Assembly: GCA_964404765.1 (NCBI GenBank)
Contig: CAYOLL010000211.1
Location: forward strand, 1-9,641
Direction: 5' to 3'
Length of the DNA stretch: 9,641 bases
Source of the DNA: CAYOLL01 sp964404765 [NCBI: uncultured Gemmatimonadota bacterium]
GTDB taxonomy: Bacteria; 4572-55
Shown here: positions 1 to 7,420 of the stretch, piece after piece
How the letters are laid out: each line of letters starts with the position of its first letter
Numbering within the stretch: the first letter of the stretch is position 1
Translations under genes and position numbers: made by a program
The notes under the pieces: model-generated
Database searches by the model: none
Told to the model about the DNA's origin: nothing
What the model saw: only the letters and a program-made list of their open reading frames with translations

Positions 1-50
1 GTTCTTTCCGGCCGTCGGTCTGCTACAAACAGGTCGCCCCGATGGGGCTT
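1..50. repeat. Possible dispersed GC-rich hairpin repeat at window edge
   Basis: A perfect 5-bp stem (GCCCC at 36-40, GGGGC at 44-48) with a GAT loop follows the sequence CTACAAACAGGTC. This arrangement resembles short non-coding hairpin repeats scattered in many environmental bacterial genomes; that resemblance is from memory, and only one copy lies in this window. It sits about 77 bp beyond the stop of the kinase. Read on the minus strand the hairpin is not followed by a T run, so it is a poor intrinsic terminator. The repeat may continue beyond the window's left edge. Confidence 0.35.
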
Positions 51-72
51 GAAATGCGAAAATTATTTAGTA

Positions 73-105
73 CACGTTCCTTAGTGTTCTTGTGGCTTTG
101 TGGCG
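73..105. repeat. Short CACAAAG-type repeat in the spacer after the kinase
   Basis: Read on the minus strand this stretch contains GCCACAAAGCCACAAGAACA, with two imperfect CCACAA units followed by AACACTAAGG. Such accessory strings of CACAAAG and ACACTAAG units are common intergenic repeats in environmental bacteria (family knowledge, not checked). It lies about 20 to 50 bp downstream of the kinase stop codon. The 1-124 spacer holds no gene that can be supported. Confidence 0.35.
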
Positions 106-124
106 TATCTTTGAATTTTTCAGG

Positions 125-3100
125 TCAGGCGATTGGCGGTTTCGCATTCAGACCGGTTTCTACAAAGGCCGCTAAATCATTCAGCATAAATTCTTCTAAC
201 AGATGTTGGCAGCGCCGGGCAAACGGCTGATACTTGTTGTCGAATTGATCGAGCGCGGCCACGCATTCCTGCATCCGCATGATATCGCCGCTGTCAATTG
301 CCTTCTGCAGGGATTGCAGGATTTCCGCCGGCGGCCAGACCATTTCGGCGGCGACCTCAGCAACGGAATCGGCGTAAAGCCAGTGCAGTTTGAGGTGATG
401 GGCCAGTTTGTCCAGCAAAATGGCCGTATCGACCGGCTTGGACAGAAATTCGACGCAGCCGGCCTGAAGCGCCTCGGCGCGGGTCGTTTTATAGGCATCG
501 GCGGAAATAGCCATAATCTTGCAGTCGTTCAAATCCGGCAACGCCCGAATCTGCCGGGTCGCTTCCAGACCGTCAATGCCGGGCATGAGCAAATCCATTA
601 ATATGGCGGACGGGTGATGGTCGGCGGCCAGACGCACGGCTTGCTCGCCGGTTTCCGCCTCCAGCAGCGTGATGCCGAGCGGCTTCAGAATGCCACGCAA
701 GACCATGCGGTTGACTTTGTTGTCGTCCACAATCAGGATGGTCGGCGGCGGACCCTGCAGACCGATGATGCGAGCCTTGGAAGGCGTGATCTCCTCGTCC
801 GACCGGGTTGCGTCTAACCGCAACGGGACGGTAAAGGCAAAAGTCGAGCCCCGGCCCGGCGCGCTGACCAGGCGGATTTGTCCGCCCATCAGTTGCACCA
901 GGCGTTGGCTGATGGTCAGACCCAGGCCCGTTCCCTGAGCTTTGGAGACGGCATTGCCTGCTTGCGAGAAATCCTGAAACAGCCGCTGCTGTTCTTCGAC
1001 CGTCAGCCCGACGCCCGTATCAATAATTTCAAAGCAAAAATTCAGGCTGCTGACATCGGTGCGCTGATCCGCAGTCGTCATGTCCAGAGTCGAAATCCGC
1101 AGTTCTATTTGGCCTTGCGCGGTGAACTTGACGGCATTGCCCAGCAGGTTCAGCAGAATCTGGCGCAGTCGCTTTTCATCACCCAGGACAAAACGGGGCA
1201 AGGGCGTTGCCTCCGTCTGAATGAGAGCTAAGTTTTTGGCCGTAGCGCGGACCCGGATCAGCGCCATCAGGCCATTCAGCATGGCCGGCAGGTCAAACGA
1301 TTCGATCAGCAATTCCACTTTACCGGCCTCAATCTTGGCCAAATCCAGTATATCGGTAATCAAGGTCAGCAGATGCTCGCCGCTGCGCTCGATGGTGTCT
1401 ATGCTGGCCAAATAGATGTCCGGAAACTGGGGATCGAGCTTGAGAATTTGGGTAAAGCCCAGAATGCCGTTCAGCGGGGTGCGCAGTTCATGGCTCATGG
1501 CGGCTAAGAATTTGCTCTTGGCCAGGTTGGCAGTTTCCGCGGCCTCTTTGGCTTGACGCAGGGCTTTTTCTGTATGCTTGTGCTCGGTGATGTCAGTATG
1601 GGTGCCCAGCATCCTGAGCGGTTTCCCGACGGCATTGTAATCAACAATTTTGCCGAGCGAAAGAATCCATTTCCATTGGCCGTCTTTTGTTTTTTGTCGG
1701 AATTCAACGCGGTATTCGGAGGTCAGCCCGTTGATATAATCTGAGTATGCTTTTGCTGTATGCTCGTAATCATCAGGATGAAGGCGTTCAATCCATGCGG
1801 CATTCGTTTCCACAAACGTATCAGGATCATAGCCAAGCATCCGGGCGTATTCGGTATTAACAATGGCCATGCCGGTCTGGACGTTTAGATCATACAAACC
1901 TTGCTTGGCCGCATGAAGGGATAAACGTAATCTTTCCTCACTTTCGCGCAATGCTTCTTCAGCCAGTTTGCGGGCAGTAATGTCCCAAAAAATTCCCTGA
2001 ATTCCACTGATCGCGCCGTTGGCGTCATAAATCGGAATTTTAATCACTTCTACAAACCGACTTTGTCCGGTCGTCATGACTTTATTTTCCTCGATCAACG
2101 TCAACGGTTGACCGGTTTCGATCACCTGTTGATCATCCTGTCTATATTTCCGGGCTAATTCCGGCGGATAAAAATCGTAGGCCGTCTTACCGAGCACATC
2201 ATTCAAAGCCAGTCCCATCTCCGTTAGAAGTTTTTGGTTTAAAAAAGTCAGCTTACCATCGCGGTCAATTCGATAGAGATTTTGCGGCAGTGCGTCTACT
2301 AAGGATTGATAAAGGAGTTTGCTTTCCCGCAACGCCTCCTCCGCCTGTTTGCGCACGGTGATGTCCTGAATCGTGCCGACACGCCGGACCGGATTTAGTT
2401 GCGCATCATATTCGATAATGCCAAGCCCATGCACCCAGCGAACTGCTTTATCGTTGAATCGAATGATTTTGTATTCATAATCAAAGGGCAGCTTCTCGGA
2501 TTCAACTTTGTTGTAGTAAGCTAAAAAATCTGTCATTGAATCAGGATGAATAAACGCCAGAAATCCTTCCAATGTGTGCGGATAGGGCTTTTCAATGCCA
2601 AGGATCGAGTACATTTCCTCCGAAATGCGCCAGATTCCAGTGCGTAAATCCGTTACATAATTGCCGATATGCGCCGTTGTCTGTGATTCGCGTAAAAGGC
2701 GCTCATTTTCCTGCAGCGCCACTTCCGCCTGCTTCCGCTCGGTGATGTCAATGGAAATGCCGGCAATGCCGATAATCCTGGCGTTGAGGTCATATAAGGC
2801 AAATTTGGTGGAGAGAAAAATGTGCTCGCCGTCAGGCAACGGCGTAGGCTCTTCAAATTGAAGTGTTTTTCCTGTTTGGATAACCCATTGATCATTGGCA
2901 ATTGTTGCCGCGGCCTCATCCGGAGGGTGAAGATCATAATCCGTTTTTCCAATTAGATTTTCCGCTTTAATCTGAAACAGGAGTTCAAACGTTTTATTTA
3001 CACTCACTATTTTCCCCGTGAGATCCTTAACAAAAAATAAAGCCGGAAGGTTGTCAAGATATGTCTGAAGCAAAAGTTGCTGTGATTGCAATGCCGTTTC

Positions 3101-5605
3101 CGCCTGCTTCCGCTCGGTGAGATCATGGATGGATCCGACCAGAAATTTTTTCCCGGAATTTTCAACAAAGCGTGTCTTTCTGGTGACGATAGTCCGGGTA
3201 AAGTTCCCCACCGTCAACGTCTCTTCGCGCAGGTCCGGTATACCGCTGTCGAGAACCTGCCGGTCAACTGCAAGAAAATGCGCCCGCTCGTCTTCCGGAA
3301 CATTTTCCGCCAGCGTTTTGCCTATCACCGCGCTTTCATCCAGACCGAACATATTGTAGAAGGCGCGATTGGCCAGAAGGATGCGATGATCGTTATCTTT
3401 GACAAAGATGGGATCGCCGACGGTATTGAGAATGGTGATGATCCGCTCCTGTTCATCGCGCAGCGCCGCTTCCGCCTGTTTGCGCGCGGTGATGTCGCTG
3501 CCGGTAATGGTCACGCCACTGATTTCGCCGGCGTGGGTAAGGATCGGGCTAAAGCGATACTGAGCAAAGAAAGGCCGCTCCGTTAGCCGGCCCGGTACTT
3601 CAACCTGAAAACGCTCGCCGGCCAGGGCACGGTCATAATAACTGCGCCATTCGAGATCATAAACCGTGGGAATATTGGGCAAGTCGAGTAAGCTTGCTCC
3701 TTTTTCGATTTTTTGACCGGTGACCCGCGCCAGATTTTGCAGAAAGTTTTGATTGCCCACAATCAGCCGATAGTCGCGGTCAACGGACCAGATGCGGTCG
3801 GCGGTGTTTTCGATCAGGGCGGATAGATTGGCTTCATTTTCGTGCAGGGCGGCGTACTGGGCGGCTACCCGTTGTTCCAATTCGGCCTTGTAGCGGTTTA
3901 ATTCGGCTTCGGCTTGCTTCCGATCTGTAATATCGCAAAACGAAACGGCCACGCCGTCGCCCAGCTTAACCGCCATATTGCGGAACCAGCCGGAGATGCC
4001 CTCCCCGTGATACTCGAACTCGACCTCATTGCCCTGGCCGGTTTCGACGATTTGCACATAGCGCTTGAACAATCTCTGATTTTCCCGATTGGTCGGTAAA
4101 ATTTCCAGCAGGCGCCGGCCGATTAAAAACTCCGGTGGCTGCTTTAAGATTCGGCCGGCGGCAGGATTGACATACGTCCAGATAAAATCGACAATTTGTC
4201 CGTCCTGGTTACGGACGCTCCGCAACAGCGTGAAAGCGTCTAAGGAAATTTCCTGGGCGATGCGAAAAGTATCTTTGCTCTCGGCTAATTGGCGGGATCG
4301 TTCGGCCAGCAGTTCTTGTAGTTCGTCATTCAAATAATGGATTTTTTCTTCGGCTCTGCGGTGTTCCTGAATTTCCAATTCCAGTTGCTGATTCGTTTCA
4401 CGGAGGTTGGCGGTGCGCTCCTGGACCTCTATTTCCAAGCTGACGTTGAGGGTATTGAGCGACCGGCGTGTAGCGCGTAATTGCCGGTTTAAAACGCCGA
4501 GTACGCCTGCCAAAACCAGCAAACAGGCGATACCCGCGCCAAAGCCGACCGCTTCAAACCGGTATTGCTCCCATAGCGTGTACTGGCGATTTTTGACGAT
4601 ACTTTCCGGCGGCAGGGCGGACAGGGGAATGTTCCAGCGCTGCAAGGCCAGGTGATCAAAAATAAAGCGATTGCTTTGTATACTTGTGACGGGGATGGCA
4701 TAGACCGGCTCGCCGCGTAAGATGCGCAGGGACGTTTGGGCGGCGGCTCCGGCCACATGCTCGATGCTGTACATATAACCGCCGATCGTGCCGGCGCCGA
4801 TAAACTGATCATATTTAGCGATGACCGGCACAGCGGAGACGCTCGTCAGTTCGCGCAGCACATCAATCGGCCGATAGTGAGCGCCGGCGGCGTCTTTAAA
4901 CATGAGCTGGTAATAGATCGCCGCACTGGATGGTAGTTGAGCGGCCCGCCGCTTGATTTCGGGCAGCGGCAGTTGGCTCCAATCGGTCAGCAGGATATGG
5001 TTATCAAGATCATCTTTCAAATCTGCCAACGGGGTGTTAAATTCCCGGTCGGCGGGACCGACGCCCTGCACCAGCACAATTTCTTTTACGGCCGGCCGGG
5101 CCCCGGTCAGCCAGCGCAAGGCCTGCGTATGATCTTCCTCTGAAGCAATCCCGGTGACATCGGGCGGGAGTTGGCGGCCGGTCAGATTTTTGGGTAGAAT
5201 ATCGTAAAAGATTACAGGCGTACCCGGCAAAATATCGGCCCGCTGCGCCAGCCAGAAATCGAGCGCTACGGCATTGGCCAGCACAACCAGGCCAATTGTT
5301 TTTTGGGAATACTTGATTTTTAGCAGGTTGATTAACTGGGCCTGATAGGCGGCGTCGGGAAAGCGATTCAAGTCCAGATGCTCATAATAAACATCCAGCT
5401 TCAGATCGTGGGCTTGCGCAAATTCCGTGCGGATGGTCTGCACCGCCAGCATATTCTGAGGCAAGTCCGGTTGATAGGGAAATAGAAGCAGCACGGTTTT
5501 CTTGGGTTTTTCATCCGTTACCGCCGAATATGTCTGTTCTCCCCGCATAATGAATCCAAGAGCGAGAACAGCGATGCATAGCCATAGTTTTAAGCGAATG
5601 CGCAT
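125..5605 (-). CDS. Multi-PAS hybrid sensor histidine kinase with ABC_sub_bind-like periplasmic sensor and receiver domain (1826 aa)
   Basis: Membrane-bound hybrid kinase predicted to autophosphorylate on His and pass phosphate to its own receiver. In order: a signal anchor or signal peptide (about 5-21); a periplasmic region (30-345) resembling the ABC transporter substrate-binding sensor family (PF04392 type); a TM helix (351-373); a coiled coil (374-446); seven PAS modules (about 446-557, 593-703, 719-827, 843-952, 970-1080, 1097-1207, 1222-1337), each ending in a DITxRKQAE-like junction; HisKA with SHELRTPLNG (His1372); HATPase_c with N-box N1486/N1490, DTGVG at 1529 and GTGLGL at 1558; and a receiver (1623-1740) with D1627/D1628, phosphoacceptor D1671 and K1723. 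The last 85 residues are helical, with no HPt-type histidine motif seen, so a separate phosphotransfer protein would be needed for onward relay. The ATG start is supported by GGAAGG 10 bp upstream and a good promoter. The ligand is unknown. All catalytic motifs are intact. Confidence 0.96.
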   Translation of the reverse strand: MRIRLKLWLCIAVLALGFIMRGEQTYSAVTDEKPKKTVLLLFPYQPDLPQNMLAVQTIRTEFAQAHDLKLDVYYEHLDLNRFPDAAYQAQLINLLKIKYSQKTIGLVVLANAVALDFWLAQRADILPGTPVIFYDILPKNLTGRQLPPDVTGIASEEDHTQALRWLTGARPAVKEIVLVQGVGPADREFNTPLADLKDDLDNHILLTDWSQLPLPEIKRRAAQLPSSAAIYYQLMFKDAAGAHYRPIDVLRELTSVSAVPVIAKYDQFIGAGTIGGYMYSIEHVAGAAAQTSLRILRGEPVYAIPVTSIQSNRFIFDHLALQRWNIPLSALPPESIVKNRQYTLWEQYRFEAVGFGAGIACLLVLAGVLGVLNRQLRATRRSLNTLNVSLEIEVQERTANLRETNQQLELEIQEHRRAEEKIHYLNDELQELLAERSRQLAESKDTFRIAQEISLDAFTLLRSVRNQDGQIVDFIWTYVNPAAGRILKQPPEFLIGRRLLEILPTNRENQRLFKRYVQIVETGQGNEVEFEYHGEGISGWFRNMAVKLGDGVAVSFCDITDRKQAEAELNRYKAELEQRVAAQYAALHENEANLSALIENTADRIWSVDRDYRLIVGNQNFLQNLARVTGQKIEKGASLLDLPNIPTVYDLEWRSYYDRALAGERFQVEVPGRLTERPFFAQYRFSPILTHAGEISGVTITGSDITARKQAEAALRDEQERIITILNTVGDPIFVKDNDHRILLANRAFYNMFGLDESAVIGKTLAENVPEDERAHFLAVDRQVLDSGIPDLREETLTVGNFTRTIVTRKTRFVENSGKKFLVGSIHDLTERKQAETALQSQQLLLQTYLDNLPALFFVKDLTGKIVSVNKTFELLFQIKAENLIGKTDYDLHPPDEAAATIANDQWVIQTGKTLQFEEPTPLPDGEHIFLSTKFALYDLNARIIGIAGISIDITERKQAEVALQENERLLRESQTTAHIGNYVTDLRTGIWRISEEMYSILGIEKPYPHTLEGFLAFIHPDSMTDFLAYYNKVESEKLPFDYEYKIIRFNDKAVRWVHGLGIIEYDAQLNPVRRVGTIQDITVRKQAEEALRESKLLYQSLVDALPQNLYRIDRDGKLTFLNQKLLTEMGLALNDVLGKTAYDFYPPELARKYRQDDQQVIETGQPLTLIEENKVMTTGQSRFVEVIKIPIYDANGAISGIQGIFWDITARKLAEEALRESEERLRLSLHAAKQGLYDLNVQTGMAIVNTEYARMLGYDPDTFVETNAAWIERLHPDDYEHTAKAYSDYINGLTSEYRVEFRQKTKDGQWKWILSLGKIVDYNAVGKPLRMLGTHTDITEHKHTEKALRQAKEAAETANLAKSKFLAAMSHELRTPLNGILGFTQILKLDPQFPDIYLASIDTIERSGEHLLTLITDILDLAKIEAGKVELLIESFDLPAMLNGLMALIRVRATAKNLALIQTEATPLPRFVLGDEKRLRQILLNLLGNAVKFTAQGQIELRISTLDMTTADQRTDVSSLNFCFEIIDTGVGLTVEEQQRLFQDFSQAGNAVSKAQGTGLGLTISQRLVQLMGGQIRLVSAPGRGSTFAFTVPLRLDATRSDEEITPSKARIIGLQGPPPTILIVDDNKVNRMVLRGILKPLGITLLEAETGEQAVRLAADHHPSAILMDLLMPGIDGLEATRQIRALPDLNDCKIMAISADAYKTTRAEALQAGCVEFLSKPVDTAILLDKLAHHLKLHWLYADSVAEVAAEMVWPPAEILQSLQKAIDSGDIMRMQECVAALDQFDNKYQPFARRCQHLLEEFMLNDLAAFVETGLNAKPPIA
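2339..3496 (-). repeat. Repeated 27-bp PAS junction sequences inside the kinase gene
   Basis: The DNA encoding the inter-PAS junction (AEAxLR back to DITxRKQ) recurs nearly unchanged. Positions 2723-2749 and 3098-3124 share their first 23 of 27 bases. Positions 2339-2365 and 3470-3496 match at 25 of 27. Weaker versions end at 1594, 1984 and 3934. These are coding repeats at module boundaries, so homologous exchange between them would add or delete whole PAS domains in frame. Confidence 0.8.
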
Positions 5606-5615
5606 ATCTTTAAGA

Positions 5616-5621
5616 CCTTCC
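5616..5621 (-). promoter_or_regulatory. Ribosome binding site of the hybrid kinase
   Basis: The minus strand reads GGAAGG with a 10-base spacer before the ATG at 5605-5603. It is a moderate Shine-Dalgarno match at the long end of usual spacing, and it supports the annotated start directly before the hydrophobic N-terminus. Confidence 0.55.
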
Positions 5622-5648
5622 GTTTCAACTTGTTAAATCGTTCGATGC

Positions 5649-5677
5649 ATTTTATCCAAAAAAGAAGGCATTGTCAA
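5649..5677 (-). promoter_or_regulatory. Near-consensus sigma-70 promoter of the hybrid kinase
   Basis: On the minus strand a perfect -35 box TTGACA (5677-5672) is followed after exactly 17 bases by TAAAAT (5654-5649), which matches the TATAAT consensus at 5 of 6 positions. Transcription would start near 5642, giving a leader of roughly 37 nt with the GGAAGG site inside it. This is a strong match, but no transcription data support it. Confidence 0.75.
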
Positions 5678-5691
5678 ATGAAATTAAAAAG

Positions 5692-5726
5692 CGCGATTTC
5701 CGGTTGATCTTTTGCGGATAATCGCG
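5692..5726. promoter_or_regulatory. Dyad overlapping the cyclase-facing promoter (candidate operator)
   Basis: CGCGATT (5692-5698) followed by TCCG (5699-5702) pairs with CGGA (5715-5718) and AATCGCG (5720-5726), leaving one bulged T at 5719: 11 base pairs in all. The dyad encloses the -35 box of the plus-strand promoter and its right arm abuts the -10 box. It also lies just upstream of the kinase -35 box, so a bound protein could affect both promoters. Operator function is inference. Confidence 0.4.
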
Positions 5727-5732
5727 TATAAT
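5704..5732 (+). promoter_or_regulatory. Probable sigma-70 promoter for the cyclase-cheW-cheR cluster
   Basis: TTGATC (5704-5709, 4 of 6 to the -35 consensus) is separated by 17 bases from a perfect TATAAT (5727-5732). The expected start is near 5739, about 365 nt before the cyclase ATG. No match as good was seen closer to the gene, so the transcript would carry a long leader consisting of the palindromic repeats at 5768-6071. Confidence 0.6.
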
Positions 5733-5767
5733 CTGGCTGTTTGTCAACAACATGGAATTTTGCCGTT

Positions 5768-5977
5768 GGAGTAGCAAACTTTAGTTTGCCTTTGCGTGTA
5801 ATTGCTCAAAAAGCGTGGGCAACCTTGCGAAGGCTTTACTGCAAAACTTGTGAAAGCGTGCACTGAAGCCTTCGCAAGCTTCGCAAGGTTCGGTCTACCA
5901 TCACTTTTTGAGCAATTACCTTTGCGTTACGTAACCAAAGACCACGCAGTTACTTGCAAGCTGAAGCTTGCTACTCC
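5768..5977. repeat. Outer palindromic repeat, split by a nested insertion
   Basis: The 22-bp arms at 5768-5789 and 5956-5977 are inverted copies matching at 19 of 22 positions. Each arm is also a small hairpin: GCAAACT-TT-AGTTTGC on the left and GCAAGCT-GA-AGCTTGC on the right, where two of the differences compensate within the stem. Removing the element at 5798-5919 and one copy of its 8-bp duplication leaves an unbroken ~80-bp repeat whose middle holds CTTTG and CAAAG flanking GTTACGTAAC. It appears to be an older dispersed repeat that received a later insertion. Confidence 0.75.
5798..5919. mobile_element. 122-bp MITE-like element with 16-bp TIRs and 8-bp target duplication
   Basis: Perfect 16-bp terminal inverted repeats (GTAATTGCTCAAAAAG at 5798-5813 and its complement at 5904-5919) bound a non-coding 122-bp unit. 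It is flanked by identical 8-bp direct repeats CTTTGCGT at 5790-5797 and 5920-5927. Inside, AACCTTGCGAAGGCTT (5821-5836) is repeated inverted at 5866-5890, with a 9-bp extra unit containing a second TTCGCAAG. There is no transposase; movement would need one supplied in trans. The exact abutment of TIRs and duplications is the hallmark of transposition. The transposase family is not identified. Confidence 0.75.
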
Positions 5978-5994
5978 GGTTTTGAATGATATGA

Positions 5995-6071
5995 ACATGG
6001 ATAGACAGGATGAACAGGATGGAAAGTCAAGTAAAAAAGTATTTTATCCTGTCCATCCTGTTTATCCATGT
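5995..6071. repeat. 26-bp inverted repeat (ACAGGATG type) before the cyclase
   Basis: Arms at 5995-6020 and 6046-6071 match at 24 of 26 positions around a 25-base AT-rich loop. Each arm carries the core CAGGATG(G/A)ACAGGAT. An 11-bp direct repeat TGAACATGGAT occurs at 5992-6002 and again at 6083-6093, so the hairpin is bracketed by, or was copied from, related sequence. Repeats with this core are common between genes of environmental bacteria (from memory). In RNA it would form a strong hairpin about 30 nt before the cyclase start; no T run follows it. Confidence 0.75.
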
Positions 6072-6103
6072 CGATAAATACCTGAACATGGATTAGAACG
6101 TAT

Positions 6104-7420
6104 ATGCTGGATGTGATCAAAGTTTTGATTGTCGAAGACAGTTTGACCCAGGCGATGCAATTGCAATACATTCTGGAGCAGCACGACTGTGCCGTCGTGG
6201 TGGCCAAGAACGGCAAAAAAGCCTTGCAAATGATCGCGCCGGAAAAGCCGTCCCTGGTGATCAGCGACATTGTTATGCCGGAAATGGACGGCTATGAACT
6301 CTGCAAGGCGATCAAGCACGATCCGGCCACGCGCGACATTCCGGTTATTCTGCTGACTTCCCTGTCCAATCCACACGATATTATCCGCGGTCTGGAATGC
6401 GGGGCCAACAGTTTTATCGTCAAGCCGTATAATGAGGATATTCTGTTTTCTCGCATCAGCGATGTGCTTTCCAACCGGCATTTGGGCGGCAGCGCCTTTT
6501 TACAAAACATTGGGATTGAAATTTTCTTTGACGGTCAGCGTTACAACATCACGTCGGATCGGGTGCAAATCATCAGCCTGCTGCTCTCCTCGTATGATAC
6601 GGCCGTGCAAAAAAACCAGGAGTTGATCGAGGCCAAACAACAGGTGGAAGCCTCCAATAAATTGCTGGAAAAACAAAATCAGGAGCTCATCGGACTCAAC
6701 GAGGCCATCAACGCCGAAAAAGAAAAATCGGACCGGTTGCTGCTCAACATTCTGCCCCGTGTCACCGCTGAAGAACTGAAGGAAAAAGGCAGCGCCACGC
6801 CGCGTTCGTATGAACTGACCACGATCATGTTCACCGACTTTAAAGACTTTACCCGCGTGGCCGAACAACTGCGGCCGGAGGAGCTGATTCAGGAACTGAG
6901 CCAATGCTTTTTTGCTTTCGACGAAATTATCGAGCGCTACGAATTGGAGAAAATTAAGACGATTGGCGACGCCTACATGTGCGCCGGCGGCATTCCCGTG
7001 CCCAACGCGACGCACCCGATGGATGTTGTCGCTGCCGGGCTGGCCATGCAGCAGTGGATGTCGATCCATAACGACGAGCGCGCCGCCCGCGGCGAACCGA
7101 CCTGGGGCTTGCGTATCGGCATCCATACCGGGCCGTTAGTGGCCGGCGTTATCGGCAAGAAAAAATTTGTGTACGACATTTGGGGCGATGCCGTCAACGT
7201 GGCCAGCCGCATGGAATCCAGCGGCGAAGCCGGTAAAGTCAACATTTCCGGCAATACCTACGCCTTAGTAAAAGACTATTTTGACTGCGAATTTCGCGGC
7301 CAAATTTATGCCAAAAATAAAGGAAATGTAGACATGTACTTTGTTCACGTTCAAAAAGCGGGCGATGAAGACCTGTGGCGGACGCCGAATTGGCAGGAGA
7401 AAAATAATGACGGGGCATAA
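6104..7420 (+). CDS. Response regulator with class III adenylyl cyclase output domain (438 aa)
   Basis: Cytoplasmic response regulator predicted to make cAMP from ATP on phosphorylation. Receiver at 4-125: acidic pocket E11/D12, phosphoacceptor D55 (SDIVMPEMDG), T85 and K107 (KPY). A connector with GIEIFFDGQRY (137-147) leads into a coiled coil (about 165-212) and the LLLNILP segment typical before such cyclases. The class III catalytic domain (about 235-416) has metal aspartates D245 (FTDFKDFT) and D289 (KTIGDAYM), purine-selecting K285 and D358 (YDIWG), and transition-state N365 and R369 (VNVASR). Lys plus Asp is the ATP pattern; guanylyl cyclases have Glu and Cys. It acts as a dimer in known relatives. 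The ATG gives a full receiver, but no clear ribosome site precedes it. It is first in a cluster with cheW and cheR, so a CheA-type kinase is a likely phosphodonor (inference). Confidence 0.95.
   Translation: MLDVIKVLIVEDSLTQAMQLQYILEQHDCAVVVAKNGKKALQMIAPEKPSLVISDIVMPEMDGYELCKAIKHDPATRDIPVILLTSLSNPHDIIRGLECGANSFIVKPYNEDILFSRISDVLSNRHLGGSAFLQNIGIEIFFDGQRYNITSDRVQIISLLLSSYDTAVQKNQELIEAKQQVEASNKLLEKQNQELIGLNEAINAEKEKSDRLLLNILPRVTAEELKEKGSATPRSYELTTIMFTDFKDFTRVAEQLRPEELIQELSQCFFAFDEIIERYELEKIKTIGDAYMCAGGIPVPNATHPMDVVAAGLAMQQWMSIHNDERAARGEPTWGLRIGIHTGPLVAGVIGKKKFVYDIWGDAVNVASRMESSGEAGKVNISGNTYALVKDYFDCEFRGQIYAKNKGNVDMYFVHVQKAGDEDLWRTPNWQEKNNDGA
7395..7399 (+). promoter_or_regulatory. Ribosome binding site of cheW, inside the cyclase gene
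   Basis: AGGAG sits 7 bases before the ATG at 7407. It decides the cheW start: the frame is open upstream to 7341, but that region is the cyclase C-terminus in another frame and its earlier start has no comparable site. Confidence 0.75.

Noticed and set aside
36-48. Intrinsic terminator for the kinase gene.
   Set aside because: The 5-bp stem is not followed by a T run on the minus strand and lies about 77 bp beyond the stop codon.
31-58. Hairpin followed by CTTGAAATG, resembling the end of a CRISPR repeat.
   Set aside because: Only one copy is present and no spacer-repeat periodicity follows, so there is no array to support.
125-383. HPt domain at the C-terminus of the hybrid kinase.
   Set aside because: The helical tail (about residues 1741-1826) contains no HPt-type His motif such as HxxKG; its only late His follows CQ and is not in that context.
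5802-6077. Small open frame of 91 codons in the divergent spacer.
   Set aside because: It lies wholly within the palindromic repeats, starts at a TTG without a ribosome site, and shows no recognisable protein pattern.
6500-7126. Long minus-strand open frame of 208 codons opposite the cyclase.
   Set aside because: It is antisense to a clearly conserved receiver-cyclase coding sequence and has low-complexity composition expected of a shadow frame.
7341-7406. N-terminal extension of CheW by 22 residues.
   Set aside because: The extension is the cyclase C-terminus read in another frame, is rich in Arg and Lys, and the AGGAG site favours the ATG at 7407.
6104-7420. Guanylyl cyclase as the activity of the response regulator.
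   Set aside because: The purine-selecting positions are Lys285 and Asp358, the adenylyl pattern, rather than Glu and Cys.
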